64,000 nucleotides of DNA from Pseudomonas sp. BCA17 (GTDB lineage: Bacteria > Pseudomonadota > Gammaproteobacteria > Pseudomonadales > Pseudomonadaceae), in NCBI RefSeq assembly GCF_004519405.1, contig NZ_SGWI01000002.1:704133-768132 (forward strand). Direction: 5' to 3'. Below, one piece after another: positions 26,102 to 35,750 of this stretch. The notes under the pieces are model-generated. The model searched no databases and was not told the origin of the DNA. It saw only the letters and a program-made list of their open reading frames with translations. Position numbers and translations under genes: made by a program. Numbering within the stretch: position 1 is the first letter of the stretch; every line of letters starts with the position of its first letter.

Positions 26102-27913
26102 GTGCTTTCGATTTCCCGCCGTCAACTGTCAATGGTTGCCGCAGCCCTCGCCCTGGCCGGCTGTCACACCCCCGTCAATGAACAGCCTCCGGCACCGGAG
26201 CTGGGGTCGGGCTACCGCACCGATCTTGCGACGCAACACGCCCAGCGCCACATGGCCGCCGCCGCCAACCCGTTGGCGGCCGAAGCCGGGCGCGAGATGT
26301 TGCGCCAAGGGGGCTCGGCCATCGATGCGGCGATCGCAATGCAGGCGGTGCTGACCCTGGTGGAGCCGCAGTCGTCCGGCATCGGCGGCGGCGCGTTCAT
26401 CATGCTCTGGGATGGGAAAACCGTGCACGCGTATGACGGCCGCGAAACGGCGCCGTCGGGTGCAACCGAGCGGTTGTTCTTGAAGGCCGACGGCACGCCC
26501 ATGGCATTTCCCGAGGCGCAGATCGGTGGGCGCTCGGTCGGCACGCCGGGCGTCTTGCGCGCACTGGAGATGGCACACAAGAAAACCGGCCACCTGCAAT
26601 GGGCCAAGTTATTCGAGCCGGCCATTCGGTTGTCGGAGCAAGGCTTCGCGATTTCTCCACGCTTGCACGCGCTGATTGCCGCCGACCGCTACATCCCGCA
26701 GTCGCCTGACATGGCGGCCTACTTCCTGAATGCCGATGGCACACCTAAAGCCACCGGTACGCTGTTGAAAAACCCGGCACTGGCGAACGTATTCAAACGC
26801 ATTGCCAAGGAAGGACCGGACGCGCTGTACCACGGCCCGATCGCCGACGAGATCGCACGCAAGGTCCAGGGCAATCGCAATGCGGGCAGCCTGTCGCAGG
26901 CTGACCTCAAGAGCTACGCCGCCAAGGAACGCACGCCACTGTGCACCGACTACAAGCAGTACCAGGTGTGCGGCATGCCGCCGCCATCCTCGGGCGGAAT
27001 CGCGGTTGCGCAAATCCTCGGCACATTGCAGGCCGTGGAAGCCCGCGATCCTCGCCTGGCCATCGCACCGATGACACCCGTGAAAAGCGCATCGCCCGCC
27101 GGTCTTGAGCCCACCCCGGAAGCCGTGCATCTGCTCGCGGAAGCCGGTCGCCTGGCTTTTGCCGACCGCGCACTGTATGTAGCGGATTCAGACTTCACCC
27201 CCGTCCCGGTCGCGGGCCTCGTCGCGCCGAGTTATCTGGCACAACGCGCGACGCTGATCGGCGAACGCAGCATGGGCATCGCCAAACCGGGCCAACCCGC
27301 GGGTATCCAGGTGGCGTACGCGCCGGACCGCTCGCCACTGCGCATCTCCACCTCGCAAGTGGTGGCAGTGGACGACCTCGGCGGTGCCGTATCGATGACC
27401 ACCACGGTGGAAGCGGCGTTCGGTTCGCACGTGATGGTCCAGGGCTTTTTGTTGAACAACCAGATGACTGACTTCTCGTTCATCCCCGAAGAAAACGGCC
27501 AGCCGGTGGCCAACCGGGTCGAGCCGGGAAAACGCCCGCGCTCGGCCATGGCGCCGACCTTGGTGTTCGACCGCAAGAGCGGTGAGTTGCTGGCCGCGGT
27601 GGGTTCACCGGGCGGCTCACAGATCATCGAATACGTGAGCAAATCCCTGGTGGCAATGCTCGACTGGAAGCTCGACCCGCAAGCCGCCATCAACCTGCCC
27701 AACTTCGGCAGCCGCAATGGCGCGACCGAACTGGAGGCCGGCCTGTTCAGCCAGGGATTGAAACAGGCGTTAAAGGACAAAGGCCACACGTTGAGCGAGA
27801 TTGATATGACCAGCGGCATCCAGGCCATCGTGCGCACGCGGGATGCCCAGGGCAAGACGACGCTGAGCGGCGGCGCGGACCCTCGACGCGAAGGCGAAGC
27901 GCTCGGCGACTAA
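26102..27913 (+). CDS. ggt: Gamma-glutamyltransferase (lipoprotein-type signal)
   Basis: GTG 26102 has a GGAG site eight bases ahead and gives 603 residues; ATG 26084 is the alternative and adds six. The N-terminus SISRRQLSMVAAALALAGC has a lipobox, so the enzyme may be membrane-anchored in the periplasm. Family blocks: EAGREMLRQGGSAIDAAIAM, VEPQSSGIGGGAFIMLWDG, PPPSSGGIAVAQILG, GFLLNNQMTDFSF. The self-processing threonine is probably the T of RISTSQVV, where the usual TTHxS is altered to TSQVV. It hydrolyses or transfers gamma-glutamyl groups, mainly of glutathione. Confidence 0.92.
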   Translation: MLSISRRQLSMVAAALALAGCHTPVNEQPPAPELGSGYRTDLATQHAQRHMAAAANPLAAEAGREMLRQGGSAIDAAIAMQAVLTLVEPQSSGIGGGAFIMLWDGKTVHAYDGRETAPSGATERLFLKADGTPMAFPEAQIGGRSVGTPGVLRALEMAHKKTGHLQWAKLFEPAIRLSEQGFAISPRLHALIAADRYIPQSPDMAAYFLNADGTPKATGTLLKNPALANVFKRIAKEGPDALYHGPIADEIARKVQGNRNAGSLSQADLKSYAAKERTPLCTDYKQYQVCGMPPPSSGGIAVAQILGTLQAVEARDPRLAIAPMTPVKSASPAGLEPTPEAVHLLAEAGRLAFADRALYVADSDFTPVPVAGLVAPSYLAQRATLIGERSMGIAKPGQPAGIQVAYAPDRSPLRISTSQVVAVDDLGGAVSMTTTVEAAFGSHVMVQGFLLNNQMTDFSFIPEENGQPVANRVEPGKRPRSAMAPTLVFDRKSGELLAAVGSPGGSQIIEYVSKSLVAMLDWKLDPQAAINLPNFGSRNGATELEAGLFSQGLKQALKDKGHTLSEIDMTSGIQAIVRTRDAQGKTTLSGGADPRREGEALGD

Positions 27914-27934
27914 CTTTTTCAACGGAGAGATGCT

Positions 27935-28660
27935 GTGCAGCAGGCAGACAATCTCGGCGCCATACCCGGCGTCGACCATGGTTTTTGCTCGATCAACGAT
28001 CCGCTACGGCCAGAAGGCGTTTTCATCTGCAAGCAGGTGCACAGCGCCTCGGTGGTTGAATGGCAGGCCGATCAGGTGACCAACACCATTGAGGCGGATG
28101 GCGTGTTCACCCGCGCACATCAGCCGATTGCGGTGATTACAGCCGATTGCCTGCCGGTGCTTATCGCCTCCAAAAACGGCGCAATGGTTGCCGCTGTGCA
28201 TGGCGGCTGGAAGGGCTTGCAGGGCGGGATCATCGAAAACGCGGTGCAACGCTTTGCCGCCGAAGGCATCGCCGTGGACCAGTTGCGGGTAGCCATCGGG
28301 CCGTCGATCAAGCCCTGCTGTTATGAGGTGAGTGAGGGGTTTATCGGGCAGTTCCAGATGGATCAAGGCCACCTGTGGCGTGATGGCTTGGCACCATGGC
28401 GCTTTACGCAACCGTCGCCATTGCTGCCATCCGAGATTGCACCGCCGTATGCCAGGCAAGCGGGAAGCGCCTGGTTTGATTTGAGCGGGTATGGGGTGAT
28501 GCTTCTGCTGGCGGCGGGGCTTAAGCGTGAGCAGATCGAAGTCAGTGAGGTGTGCACTTATTGCACATCGCCCACGTTCGCCAGCTATCGCCGAAGGACT
28601 CATAACCCGCAGGAGGCGAAGACGTTGATCTATTCGTGGATAGCTCGCTCAGGTCGGTGA
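27935..28660 (+). CDS. PgeF/YfiH-family multicopper polyphenol oxidase-like protein
   Basis: GTG 27935 follows an ACGGAGAG ribosome binding site and gives 241 residues. The metal-site residues of the DUF152 family are present: QVHS (H36), ADC (70-72) and HGGWKG (89-94). Family members were described as laccases, as purine nucleoside phosphorylases (FAM118/LACC1-like) and as a peptidoglycan editing factor that removes L-Ser from muropeptides. It follows ggt by 21 bases and probably shares its mRNA. The main pseudomonad copy usually lies next to rluD, so this may be a second one. Confidence 0.85.
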   Translation: MQQADNLGAIPGVDHGFCSINDPLRPEGVFICKQVHSASVVEWQADQVTNTIEADGVFTRAHQPIAVITADCLPVLIASKNGAMVAAVHGGWKGLQGGIIENAVQRFAAEGIAVDQLRVAIGPSIKPCCYEVSEGFIGQFQMDQGHLWRDGLAPWRFTQPSPLLPSEIAPPYARQAGSAWFDLSGYGVMLLLAAGLKREQIEVSEVCTYCTSPTFASYRRRTHNPQEAKTLIYSWIARSGR

Positions 28661-28789
28661 GAGAGCACTTACAAACGATATTCTCAAGTCTCTCTCAGGC
28701 TCGTAAGCATAGAACCACGTGATGTCTTGCGCTGAAACGCGTCATTCACAGCTGCCTTGTAGATACGGCTAGACGTTTGCCGGGAAGCA

Positions 28790-28817
28790 CTCAGTAACGC
28801 CTGATGACGCTACTGAG
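28790..28817. terminator. Hairpin between the convergent pgeF-like gene and ddl
   Basis: CTCAGTAACG (28790-28799) pairs with CGCTACTGAG (28808-28817) with one G-T pair and an eight-base loop. There is no T-run on either side, so terminator function is weakly supported. Confidence 0.35.
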
Positions 28818-28831
28818 CTGCCGGTCGATGA

Positions 28832-29926
28832 CTACCGGCTGATCTTGAGCCCCTCGCGCCCCGCATGCCGCTCCAGCGCCAGCTCGATCAAACGGCTCAC
28901 CAGCTCGCTGTAACTCATCCCCGCCGCCTGCCACAGCTTGGGGTACATGCTGATGCGGGTGAAGCCAGGCAGTGAGTTGACTTCATTGATCAGCACCTCA
29001 CCGTCGTCGGTGAGGAACACATCGACCCGAGCCAGCCCAGCGCAGCCCAACACCTCGAACGCTTCGATGGCCAACTGGCGAATACGCTCGCTGGCGTCAT
29101 GGCTGATCGCGGCCGGCACCACCACCTGGGCGGCCTGGTCGTCGATGTATTTGCTGTCGTAGGAGTAGAAACCGTTGCTCACCACGATCTCGCCACAACC
29201 GCTGGCGACGGGGTTGCCATTGCCCAAGACGGCGCATTCGATTTCGCGGCCTTGAACGGCAGACTCCACCAGCACTTTTTCATCAAAACCCAAGGCCAAC
29301 TCAACGGCTGCGTGGTACTCGGGTTCGCTGGCAACCTTGCTCACGCCCACCGAAGAACCCTGGTTCGCGGGTTTGACGAACATCGGCAAGCCGAGTGTGT
29401 TGACTGCCGTTTCAAACGACGTGCGCGCCGCATTGCCACGGGTCAGGGTGATGAACGGGGTGACGCCGATACCGGCATCGCGCAGCAAGCGCTTGCTGAT
29501 GTCCTTGTCCATGCACACCGCCGAACCGAGCACATCGGAGCCGACGAAAGGCAGGTCGGCCATGCGCAGCAAACCTTGCAGGCAACCGTCTTCGCCGAGG
29601 GTGCCGTGGACAATGGGGAAGATCACGTCGATGTGTTCCAGCAAGCCCTGCCCGGAGGTTTCCACCACTTGCCGGCTGGCCTTGCCCGGCACCACCGCGA
29701 GTTCGCGGTTGGACTGATTGAGCGCGATCAGCGCCGGGTTTTCCTGGTTGATCAGGAAGTTCGAAGTGTCATTGAGGTGCCAGTGGCCGGCCTTGTCGAT
29801 GCCGATCAGCACAGGCTCGAAGCGCGAGCGGTCCAAGGCATCGACGATATTGCGTGCCGATTGCAGAGAGACCTCGTGCTCAGCCGAACGGCCACCAAAA
29901 ATAATACCTACCCGCACCTTGCTCAT
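28832..29926 (-). CDS. ddlA: D-alanine--D-alanine ligase, DdlA type
   Basis: A 364-residue ATP-grasp enzyme that joins two D-alanines for peptidoglycan. The N-terminal [20 protein letters not shown], the loop [39 protein letters not shown] and the C-terminal [20 protein letters not shown] are all present. The length (364) is that of the DdlA form rather than the shorter DdlB of the division cluster, so this is probably the second Ddl of the genome. It is followed by nothing co-directional and preceded 44 bases away by a LysE gene on the same strand. Confidence 0.95.
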   Translation of the reverse strand: MSKVRVGIIFGGRSAEHEVSLQSARNIVDALDRSRFEPVLIGIDKAGHWHLNDTSNFLINQENPALIALNQSNRELAVVPGKASRQVVETSGQGLLEHIDVIFPIVHGTLGEDGCLQGLLRMADLPFVGSDVLGSAVCMDKDISKRLLRDAGIGVTPFITLTRGNAARTSFETAVNTLGLPMFVKPANQGSSVGVSKVASEPEYHAAVELALGFDEKVLVESAVQGREIECAVLGNGNPVASGCGEIVVSNGFYSYDSKYIDDQAAQVVVPAAISHDASERIRQLAIEAFEVLGCAGLARVDVFLTDDGEVLINEVNSLPGFTRISMYPKLWQAAGMSYSELVSRLIELALERHAGREGLKISR

Positions 29927-29970
29927 GACCCAGCCTCACCGTTGAAAGTAAGGCTTCTTAACACGGGCAG

Positions 29971-30609
29971 TCAGCGATTCGCCACCAGATGTGCACCGAA
30001 CAGCACGTAGCAACCACCGGCAAAACGGTCGAGCCACTTGCGCGAGCGGCTGTAGAGGTTGGCCATGCGTTCGCTGGAAAACACCAGAGCGACGGCGCTG
30101 TACCAGCTGAACGACAAGGTCGCCATGATGATCACCGCCAGCGTCAGCAGCAGCGGTGATGGCGAAGGTGGCATGGTCGAGGCAAAGATAGTCGCGACAA
30201 ACAATGCGGATTTGGGATTGGACAGATTACCAAGCAAACCCAGCCGCCAAGCCGACAACAGCGAACGCCGATGCCCATCCGCCAACGGGTTCCGGCCCGC
30301 GACCGGCACCGAACGCTTGAACAGTTTGAGCCCCAGGTAAATCAGGTAGCAGCCACCGACAAGCTTGAACGCCAGGTACAACATGGGCGCCGCCGTAAAC
30401 AACGACTTGATGCCCAGGCCGCCGGCCAGCCCCCACAGAACCGTACCCGAGGCCACGCCTGCCGAAGCCGCCACGCCATGACGACGCGAAGCGTTGGCGG
30501 CTAACTGGGCGATGTTGAAAAAGTTAGGCCCCGGAGTGACGACGGCAACCACCCACAGCAAGCCCAGCGAAACCAGGGGTGCCAAGTAAGCAAGGTCAAA
30601 AGGCTGCAT
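29971..30609 (-). CDS. LysE-family amino acid exporter
   Basis: A 212-residue inner membrane protein with six hydrophobic helices and the RhtB/LysE N-terminal signature VVAVVTPGPNFFNIAQLAAN. The NLSNPKSALFVATIF block is also typical. It should export an amino acid or analogue such as homoserine or threonine; the substrate cannot be read from sequence. The AraC regulator at 30747 is divergent and could control it. Confidence 0.9.
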   Translation of the reverse strand: MQPFDLAYLAPLVSLGLLWVVAVVTPGPNFFNIAQLAANASRRHGVAASAGVASGTVLWGLAGGLGIKSLFTAAPMLYLAFKLVGGCYLIYLGLKLFKRSVPVAGRNPLADGHRRSLLSAWRLGLLGNLSNPKSALFVATIFASTMPPSPSPLLLTLAVIIMATLSFSWYSAVALVFSSERMANLYSRSRKWLDRFAGGCYVLFGAHLVANR

Positions 30610-30746
30610 GGTGCGGCTCCATCAGCGCGGTGTATGAACGCCGATCATAGGCCTCGCCGTCTGCCTGCACAATCGTACAAGACCTTGGCAGACAAGGGCT
30701 TCAGACTGGGTTAACGTGTTTCCACCTCTATTTGTGACAAGTCACC

Positions 30747-31556
30747 ATGGGCCAACCCACTTCCACCCTCGACTGGCTGCACCGCGCCCCGCACGCCAGC
30801 GGCCTGGACCGTATCGAGGCGTACTTCGCGGGCTTTGCGTTCGACCCTCATCGCCATGACACCTACGCGATTGGGCGCACGTTGTTTGGTGTACAGAGCT
30901 ATCACTATCGCGGCAGCATGACCCACAGCCTGCCGGGTACGACCATGGTGATTCATCCGGACGAAACCCATGATGGCCGTGCCAGCAGTGTGGAAGGCTT
31001 CAAGTACCGGATGATTTATGTGGAGCCTGCGTTGGTCCAGCAGATTCTCGGTGGCCGGCCGTTGCCCTTTATCCACAACGGCCTGTCGACCGACCCTCGG
31101 TTGTTTCGCGCCAGCGAAGTGTTGCTGCAAAGCCTGGATTGCCCGATCGATCCGATGCAGGAACAGGACGCGCTATACGATCTGGCGCAGGCGTTGAGCG
31201 CCGCCTCGGGGGTGATTGTCAGCCGCAAGTCCTTCGACTACGTCGCCGCCGAGCGCGCCCGGGAGTTTATCCACAGCGCTCTGGGCCGCAGCATTACCCT
31301 GGATGAAATGGCCGACCACTGTGGCCGTGATCGCTGGGCCTTGTCGCGGGACTTTCGCTTGTTGTTCGGCACCAGCCCTTATCGCTACCTGACCATGCGG
31401 CGGCTGGATCTGGTGCGTAGCCTGCTGGCTCAGGGGCAATCGTTGGTGGACGCGGCGCTGACCGCCGGCTTCACTGACCAGAGCCATATGACCCGGCAAT
31501 TTCGCAGCACCTACGGCATGCCGCCGTCGCGCTGGGTCAGGATGCTCGGGCGCTGA
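30747..31556 (+). CDS. AraC-family transcriptional regulator
   Basis: The 269-residue protein has an N-terminal AraC ligand-binding cupin (HRHDTYAIGRTLFGVQSYHY) and two C-terminal helix-turn-helix motifs (ITLDEMADHCGRDRWALSRD; LVDAALTAGFTDQSHMTRQF). It is divergent from the LysE exporter with 137 bases between, the classical arrangement in which such a regulator controls the exporter. The ligand is unknown. Confidence 0.92.
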   Translation: MGQPTSTLDWLHRAPHASGLDRIEAYFAGFAFDPHRHDTYAIGRTLFGVQSYHYRGSMTHSLPGTTMVIHPDETHDGRASSVEGFKYRMIYVEPALVQQILGGRPLPFIHNGLSTDPRLFRASEVLLQSLDCPIDPMQEQDALYDLAQALSAASGVIVSRKSFDYVAAERAREFIHSALGRSITLDEMADHCGRDRWALSRDFRLLFGTSPYRYLTMRRLDLVRSLLAQGQSLVDAALTAGFTDQSHMTRQFRSTYGMPPSRWVRMLGR

Positions 31557-31576
31557 AAAAACCGACTCGACCTATG

Positions 31577-31604
31577 TGTAGGAGCGAGCTTGCTCGCGCC
31601 TACA
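31577..31604. repeat. REP-type palindromic element
   Basis: TGTAGGAGCGAGC-TTGC-TCGCGCCTACA forms a near-perfect hairpin and has the core of the abundant P. fluorescens REP family. It lies between the convergent araC-like and flavin reductase genes and may stop transcription from both sides. Confidence 0.85.
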
Positions 31605-31614
31605 GACGGTGGGT

Positions 31615-32196
31615 TCAGGGCAACAGTTGACGCCCTACAATCGGTGCACCAATGGTCAGGAAATTCCCGCCAGCAATATGGTGCAAGGTACGTAGCTCAT
31701 CATGCCCTTCGAAGTGCCAATGCCCCTCGCTGAACACACGCACATCGGCATAGGCCGCGACCACTTCGCCAAGAAACAGATCGTAGGTCTGCTGGTTATG
31801 GGGTTCGGGTAACAAGCGGCACTCCAACCACGCCACGCAACCCTCAAGCAGCGGCGCTTCGGTGTGCTCACCGCTGAAGGTTTGCAGACCATAGGTGGAA
31901 AACTTGTCTGTTTCAGCGCCGGTGGTATTGCCGACGGTCTGCACCAGGTCAGCCTGGGCTGCACACGGCACCTGGAGCACGAAGGTGCCGGCGCCTTCCA
32001 GCAGTTGACGGGTCCAGGTGGATTTATCCAGTACCACTGCGACTTTCGGCGGTTCGAAATCCAGGGGCATGGCCCAGGCGGCAGCCATGATGTTGCGCCG
32101 GCCCTCGTGGGCTGCGCTCACCAGCACGGTCGGCCCGTGGTTGAGCAAGCGGTAGGCCTTGGACAAGGGAACGGGGCGACGGTGGGTGAGGCTCAT
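31615..32196 (-). CDS. Flavin reductase-like FMN-binding protein
   Basis: From ATG 32196 the protein has 193 residues (ATG 32214 would add six). It belongs to the flavin reductase-like/DIM6-NTAB family: GPTVLVSAAHEGRRNIMAAA, FEPPKVAVVLDKSTWTRQLL, GTFVLQVPCAAQADLVQTVG. Such proteins bind FMN in a split-barrel dimer and reduce flavins or act on small substrates. No partner monooxygenase is near, so the substrate is open. Confidence 0.88.
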   Translation of the reverse strand: MSLTHRRPVPLSKAYRLLNHGPTVLVSAAHEGRRNIMAAAWAMPLDFEPPKVAVVLDKSTWTRQLLEGAGTFVLQVPCAAQADLVQTVGNTTGAETDKFSTYGLQTFSGEHTEAPLLEGCVAWLECRLLPEPHNQQTYDLFLGEVVAAYADVRVFSEGHWHFEGHDELRTLHHIAGGNFLTIGAPIVGRQLLP

Positions 32197-32247
32197 GGCA
32201 GATCGGCTCTTCATGCAGGAAAGAACCTACGATACCTGAGCCTATGC

Positions 32248-33564
32248 TCAGTTCGATAACTGATTGGCGAATTGCCCGACCGCGCTGACCACCTTCTGTG
32301 CGCCGTCCTGGATTTCCACAATCACCGTGCCCGCCTCGGCCGCCAGAGCCAGGCCCTGTTCGGCTTGCATGCGGCCATCGCTCATCAGGGCGACCGCATC
32401 GCGGGCCATGTCCTGGTTCTGACGCACCACCCCGACAATCTCCTCAGTCGCTTTGCTGGTACGTGAGGCCAACTGGCGAACTTCATCCGCCACCACCGCA
32501 AAACCACGGCCTTGCTCACCGGCGCGGGCCGCCTCGATGGCCGCGTTGAGCGCCAGCAGGTTGGTCTGCTCGGCAATGCCGCTGATGGTCTTGACGATGG
32601 TACCAATCACCTGGGACTGCTCGTTCAGCGCTTCAATGCCTTCGCCGGCCTGCTGCATGTGCTTGGCCAGGTCACGCATCACACCGACCGCCTGGGTCAC
32701 TACGGTAGTACCGCGCTGAGCACTGTTATCGGTTTGCTGCGAGGTGCTGTAAGCAATGTTGGCGGCCTCGGCCACGGCCTGTTCCCGGTTGACCTGGTCG
32801 GTGACCACCGTAGCGAACTTGACCACTTTGTACACTCGATCATTGGCGTCCAGCACCGGGTTGTAGGTCGCTTCCAGCCATACCACGCGGCCATGGCTGT
32901 CCACACGCTTGAAACGGGCCGCGATAAACTCTCCGGCGTTCAACCGCTTCCAGAAGTGCTGGTATTCGGCGCTGTTGTATTCCTCCGGTTCGCAGAATAT
33001 CCGGTGATGCTTGCCCTGAATCTGCGCCAGGCTGTAGCCCATGCCACTGAGGAACCGGTCGTTGGCCGTAAGCACATGGCCGCCGAGGTCGAACTCGATC
33101 ACGGCAGTGGAGCGCACCAGCGCAGTGATCAGGTTTTCATGCTCACGCGAGGCCTCGATGGTTCGGGTCAGGTCGCTGGAGACGATCGAGAAATATTTGA
33201 TGTGCCCGTCCGAACTGCGCACCGGCTGCACGATAGAACGCAACCACGCTTCCTTGCCATTGCCGCGCATCAGACGCACGGTGCCGGCATAGTGTTCGCC
33301 ACGTACCAACGCGTTCTTGAAACGCTGCTGGAATTCGTTCTGGCGCACATGCGGCGCAAACAACTCGTCAATCAAGCGCCCCAGCAATTGAGTGCCTTGA
33401 TAAGCCATCTCCTGAAGAAAGAGGGTGTTGACCGACGCGATACGCCCCTGCGGGTCCAGGGTCATCGCGATCATTTCGCTCTCCAGGCTCTCTTTAACCT
33501 GTTGCAAGCTGGACAACTCTTCGCGAAGAGCCGATAGCTCCTGCTTCAAACGGGTCTTGAACAT
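32248..33564 (-). CDS. Soluble PAS-PAS methyl-accepting chemotaxis protein
   Basis: ATG 33564 gives 438 residues. There is a short N-terminal coiled coil ([19 protein letters not shown]), two PAS domains (about 25-145 and 150-265; each ends in a PAC-like [23 protein letters not shown] segment) and a C-terminal signalling hairpin with the conserved tip [20 protein letters not shown]. No membrane helix is seen, so it is a cytosolic receptor like Aer2 or BdlA, the biofilm dispersion receptor of P. aeruginosa (two PAS plus MCP, similar size). The hairpin is shortened at the C-terminus, as in BdlA. Confidence 0.92.
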   Translation of the reverse strand: MFKTRLKQELSALREELSSLQQVKESLESEMIAMTLDPQGRIASVNTLFLQEMAYQGTQLLGRLIDELFAPHVRQNEFQQRFKNALVRGEHYAGTVRLMRGNGKEAWLRSIVQPVRSSDGHIKYFSIVSSDLTRTIEASREHENLITALVRSTAVIEFDLGGHVLTANDRFLSGMGYSLAQIQGKHHRIFCEPEEYNSAEYQHFWKRLNAGEFIAARFKRVDSHGRVVWLEATYNPVLDANDRVYKVVKFATVVTDQVNREQAVAEAANIAYSTSQQTDNSAQRGTTVVTQAVGVMRDLAKHMQQAGEGIEALNEQSQVIGTIVKTISGIAEQTNLLALNAAIEAARAGEQGRGFAVVADEVRQLASRTSKATEEIVGVVRQNQDMARDAVALMSDGRMQAEQGLALAAEAGTVIVEIQDGAQKVVSAVGQFANQLSN

Positions 33565-33668
33565 GGGTGCACCAATGATCAGATGATGACAAGGTATTAT
33601 CTGCATCGGCGCTACCGGCGGTTTCTGAAGAGGGTTTCAACGCCAGATACATCTATATTTGTGATCAG

Positions 33669-34004
33669 TCAGCCTCCATTGTTTCGGCACACCCCCATCA
33701 CTTGATATTCCAGCGTATTGAGCTTGCCGGTGGAGTCCTCATAGGTCATCCGTGACGGCACTGTGGAGCACGAGCGGATCGGCGGCGTCACGTTGACCAC
33801 ATTGGCAATGTCCAGCTTCATGCCATAGCGATACGCCCGTACCTCGGGTACCGGCTTGCCGACCTTAGCCGCGTAATCGGCCATCGCCTTTTCATTGCGC
33901 TCCATCATCAGGGCAAAAGTACGATCCCCGCCGCCTTCGGCCAATGCGCCAAAAGACAAGATGGCAGTTAATACACCCAGGCCAATTTTATAAAAGTTCA
34001 TCAC
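33669..34004 (-). CDS. Secreted DUF2790-family protein
   Basis: A 111-residue protein with a signal peptide (MMNFYKIGLGVLTAILSFGALA) and the DUF2790 pattern YRYGMKLDIANVVNV with a C-terminal MTYEDSTGKLNTLEYQVMGVC. This small periplasmic family is largely confined to Pseudomonas, and its function is unknown; several members sit near metal-response genes. Two cysteines may form a disulphide. It is divergent from the OprD porin, and the shared region has the inverted metal-regulon motif. Confidence 0.82.
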   Translation of the reverse strand: MMNFYKIGLGVLTAILSFGALAEGGGDRTFALMMERNEKAMADYAAKVGKPVPEVRAYRYGMKLDIANVVNVTPPIRSCSTVPSRMTYEDSTGKLNTLEYQVMGVCRNNGG

Positions 34005-34068
34005 AGGTTCCTCGTCTGAAAGTTCAGTGCCGAGGTTAACCAGTGAACCCTGACGTCATGTTCACTAC

Positions 34069-34117
34069 AACATTACTTATTTGTCAGGTGATCGTGACTT
34101 TCCAGAATTGTAATGTT
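34069..34117. promoter_or_regulatory. Candidate CzcR-type operator pair between DUF2790 gene and porin
   Basis: AACATTAC at 34069-34076 and its inverted copy GTAATGTT at 34110-34117 (as TTGTAATGTT, 34108-34117) face each other across 33 bases in the divergent promoter region. The same TTGTAATGTT occurs upstream of czcC and a close copy upstream of czcR. Binding by CzcR is inference. Confidence 0.5.
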
Positions 34118-34226
34118 CGAGCCACTTTCTTGTTATCTGGCATTTGCAACTATCAGCCCGGGCCAAATCAATAAAAACGCCCACTTCCATAAGAAGCCGA
34201 TAACTGCCAATACCAAGGAGCGAACC

Positions 34227-35546
34227 ATGAATATCCGCCACTGCACCCTTCCCTTTTCGTTTATCGCCGCACTGCCCCTGACCGCCGTGGCTGCTCAGGA
34301 CAAGCCCGAAGGGTTTATCGAAGGCAGCAGCATCAACGTGCTGGCGCGCAATTTTTACTTCAACCGCGATGATCGCAAGGGCCAATCCAGCCCTACCGGC
34401 AACGGTTATTCCGAGGCCTGGGCACAGGGGCTGATCGGCAAATTCGAATCCGGTTTTACTCAAGGCACGGTGGGGTTCGGCCTGGATGCGTTCGCTATGT
34501 ACGGCCTGCAGCTCGACTCGGGCACCGGCCGCAGCGGCGGCAAGGGCTCGTTCGGCGTGCTCCCGGTGGACAGCGACAACCACCCCGAAAGTCGCTACAG
34601 CAAAGTCGGCGGCGCGTTGAAATTGCGTGTGCTGGACACCGTGATCAAGGCCGGCGATGTGTTCCCGCTTACCCCGGTGGTGGCGTACGGCGACTCGCGT
34701 TTACTGCCGGAGAGCTTTCGTGGCGTGACCGCGCAAAACACCCGTATCGAGGGCCTGAGCCTGCAAGGCGGGTACCTGAGCGGCATGAGCCAACCCAACG
34801 AAAGCGGCATGAACAAGGGTTTCTCGACTTTCTATGCGGGTAAGGTGGATTCGCCCTCGATCAGCTATTTCGGCGGTGATTACCAGCTCGACAAACACCT
34901 CAGTGTGAGCCTGTACAGCAGCCGTTTGAAGGACGCCTGGGACCAGTATTACGTCGGCAGCGCCGCCAGTTACCCGCTGGGCGATGACCTCTCGTTGTTC
35001 GGCGACTTCAATTATTACAAGGCCGTGGATGAAGGCAAAAAGCGCCTGGGTGAATTCGATAACAACATCTGGAGCGCCAGGCTGGGGGTCAAGGTCGGCG
35101 CCCACAGCGTGGCCGTCTCACACCAGCGCAACAACGGCGATGACGACTTCGATTACCTGCGCCAGTCAGACTCGATCTTCCTTAACAACTCGATCCAGTA
35201 CAGCGACTTCAACGCCCCCAAGGAGCGCTCGTGGATGGTTCGCTATGACTTGGACATGCAGCCGTTCGGCATCCCCGGACTGTCGTTCATGACCCGCTAC
35301 GGTAAAGGCACCGGTGCCGACTACAGCAACGCCAACGCCGTATACATGCGCCGCGATGCAGCGGGCAACCCGCTGACCGACCAGCGTCGCTGGGAGCGGG
35401 ATATCGAGGCCAAATACGTGGTGCAAAGTGGCACCTTGAAAGATTTATCCCTGCGCCTGCGCCAGGCCACGGTGCGCTCCACTGCGTTCGAGTCGGACTT
35501 GGAAGAAGTTCGCTTGATTGCCGAATATCCATTGGTAGCGCTGTAA
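34227..35546 (+). CDS. OprD-family outer membrane porin
   Basis: ATG 34227 follows AAGGAG by eight bases and gives 439 residues with a signal peptide cut after AVAA near residue 23. The mature part begins FIEGSSINVLARNFYFNRD, the OprD-family N-terminal strand, and has the typical GKFESGFTQGTVGFGLDAFA and TAQNTRIEGLSLQGGYLSG segments. These 18-stranded porins take up small anionic or basic nutrients. The substrate cannot be assigned. In P. aeruginosa CzcR lowers OprD expression during zinc stress; here an OprD relative lies directly upstream of czcRS. Confidence 0.93.
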   Translation: MNIRHCTLPFSFIAALPLTAVAAQDKPEGFIEGSSINVLARNFYFNRDDRKGQSSPTGNGYSEAWAQGLIGKFESGFTQGTVGFGLDAFAMYGLQLDSGTGRSGGKGSFGVLPVDSDNHPESRYSKVGGALKLRVLDTVIKAGDVFPLTPVVAYGDSRLLPESFRGVTAQNTRIEGLSLQGGYLSGMSQPNESGMNKGFSTFYAGKVDSPSISYFGGDYQLDKHLSVSLYSSRLKDAWDQYYVGSAASYPLGDDLSLFGDFNYYKAVDEGKKRLGEFDNNIWSARLGVKVGAHSVAVSHQRNNGDDDFDYLRQSDSIFLNNSIQYSDFNAPKERSWMVRYDLDMQPFGIPGLSFMTRYGKGTGADYSNANAVYMRRDAAGNPLTDQRRWERDIEAKYVVQSGTLKDLSLRLRQATVRSTAFESDLEEVRLIAEYPLVAL

Positions 35547-35550
35547 GTGA

Positions 35551-35614
35551 TTACATTCGTTCGCCGTTAACCAACATCTGTTCACAAATTGCCGGTTATC
35601 AAAACTGTAATATT
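35551..35614. promoter_or_regulatory. Candidate CzcR-type sites between porin and czcR
   Basis: TTACATT at 35551-35557 and CTGTAATATT at 35605-35614; the second differs from the TTGTAATGTT motif at two of ten positions. They lie in the 335-base gap between porin and czcR. That gap also has a terminator at 35725-35750; nothing else coding is visible. Confidence 0.4.
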
Positions 35615-35724
35615 GGCCTCACCTTCTCGTTAAGTTGATCTTTCTATACTGGCCTCAACTTATTCACCGAGCACATTCATCTCTGAAGCTTTTGTGTAGC
35701 TCCTTTGGAAAGAGATGGATTTTT

Positions 35725-35750
35725 AACGCCCCGCCTGGGGCGTTTTTTTT
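35725..35750 (+). terminator. Rho-independent terminator upstream of czcR
   Basis: AACGCCCC (35725-35732), loop GCCT, GGGGCGTT (35737-35744) and a run of eight T. It lies 179 bases after the porin stop, so it ends either the porin mRNA or a short leader/small RNA made in this gap, and czcR must start from a promoter in the last 130 bases before it. Confidence 0.88.

Noticed and set aside
31069..31275. Two further perfect DnaA-box 9-mers (31069-31077 and 31267-31275)
   Set aside because: Both lie in the araC-like coding sequence where they spell ordinary Phe-Ile-His codons.
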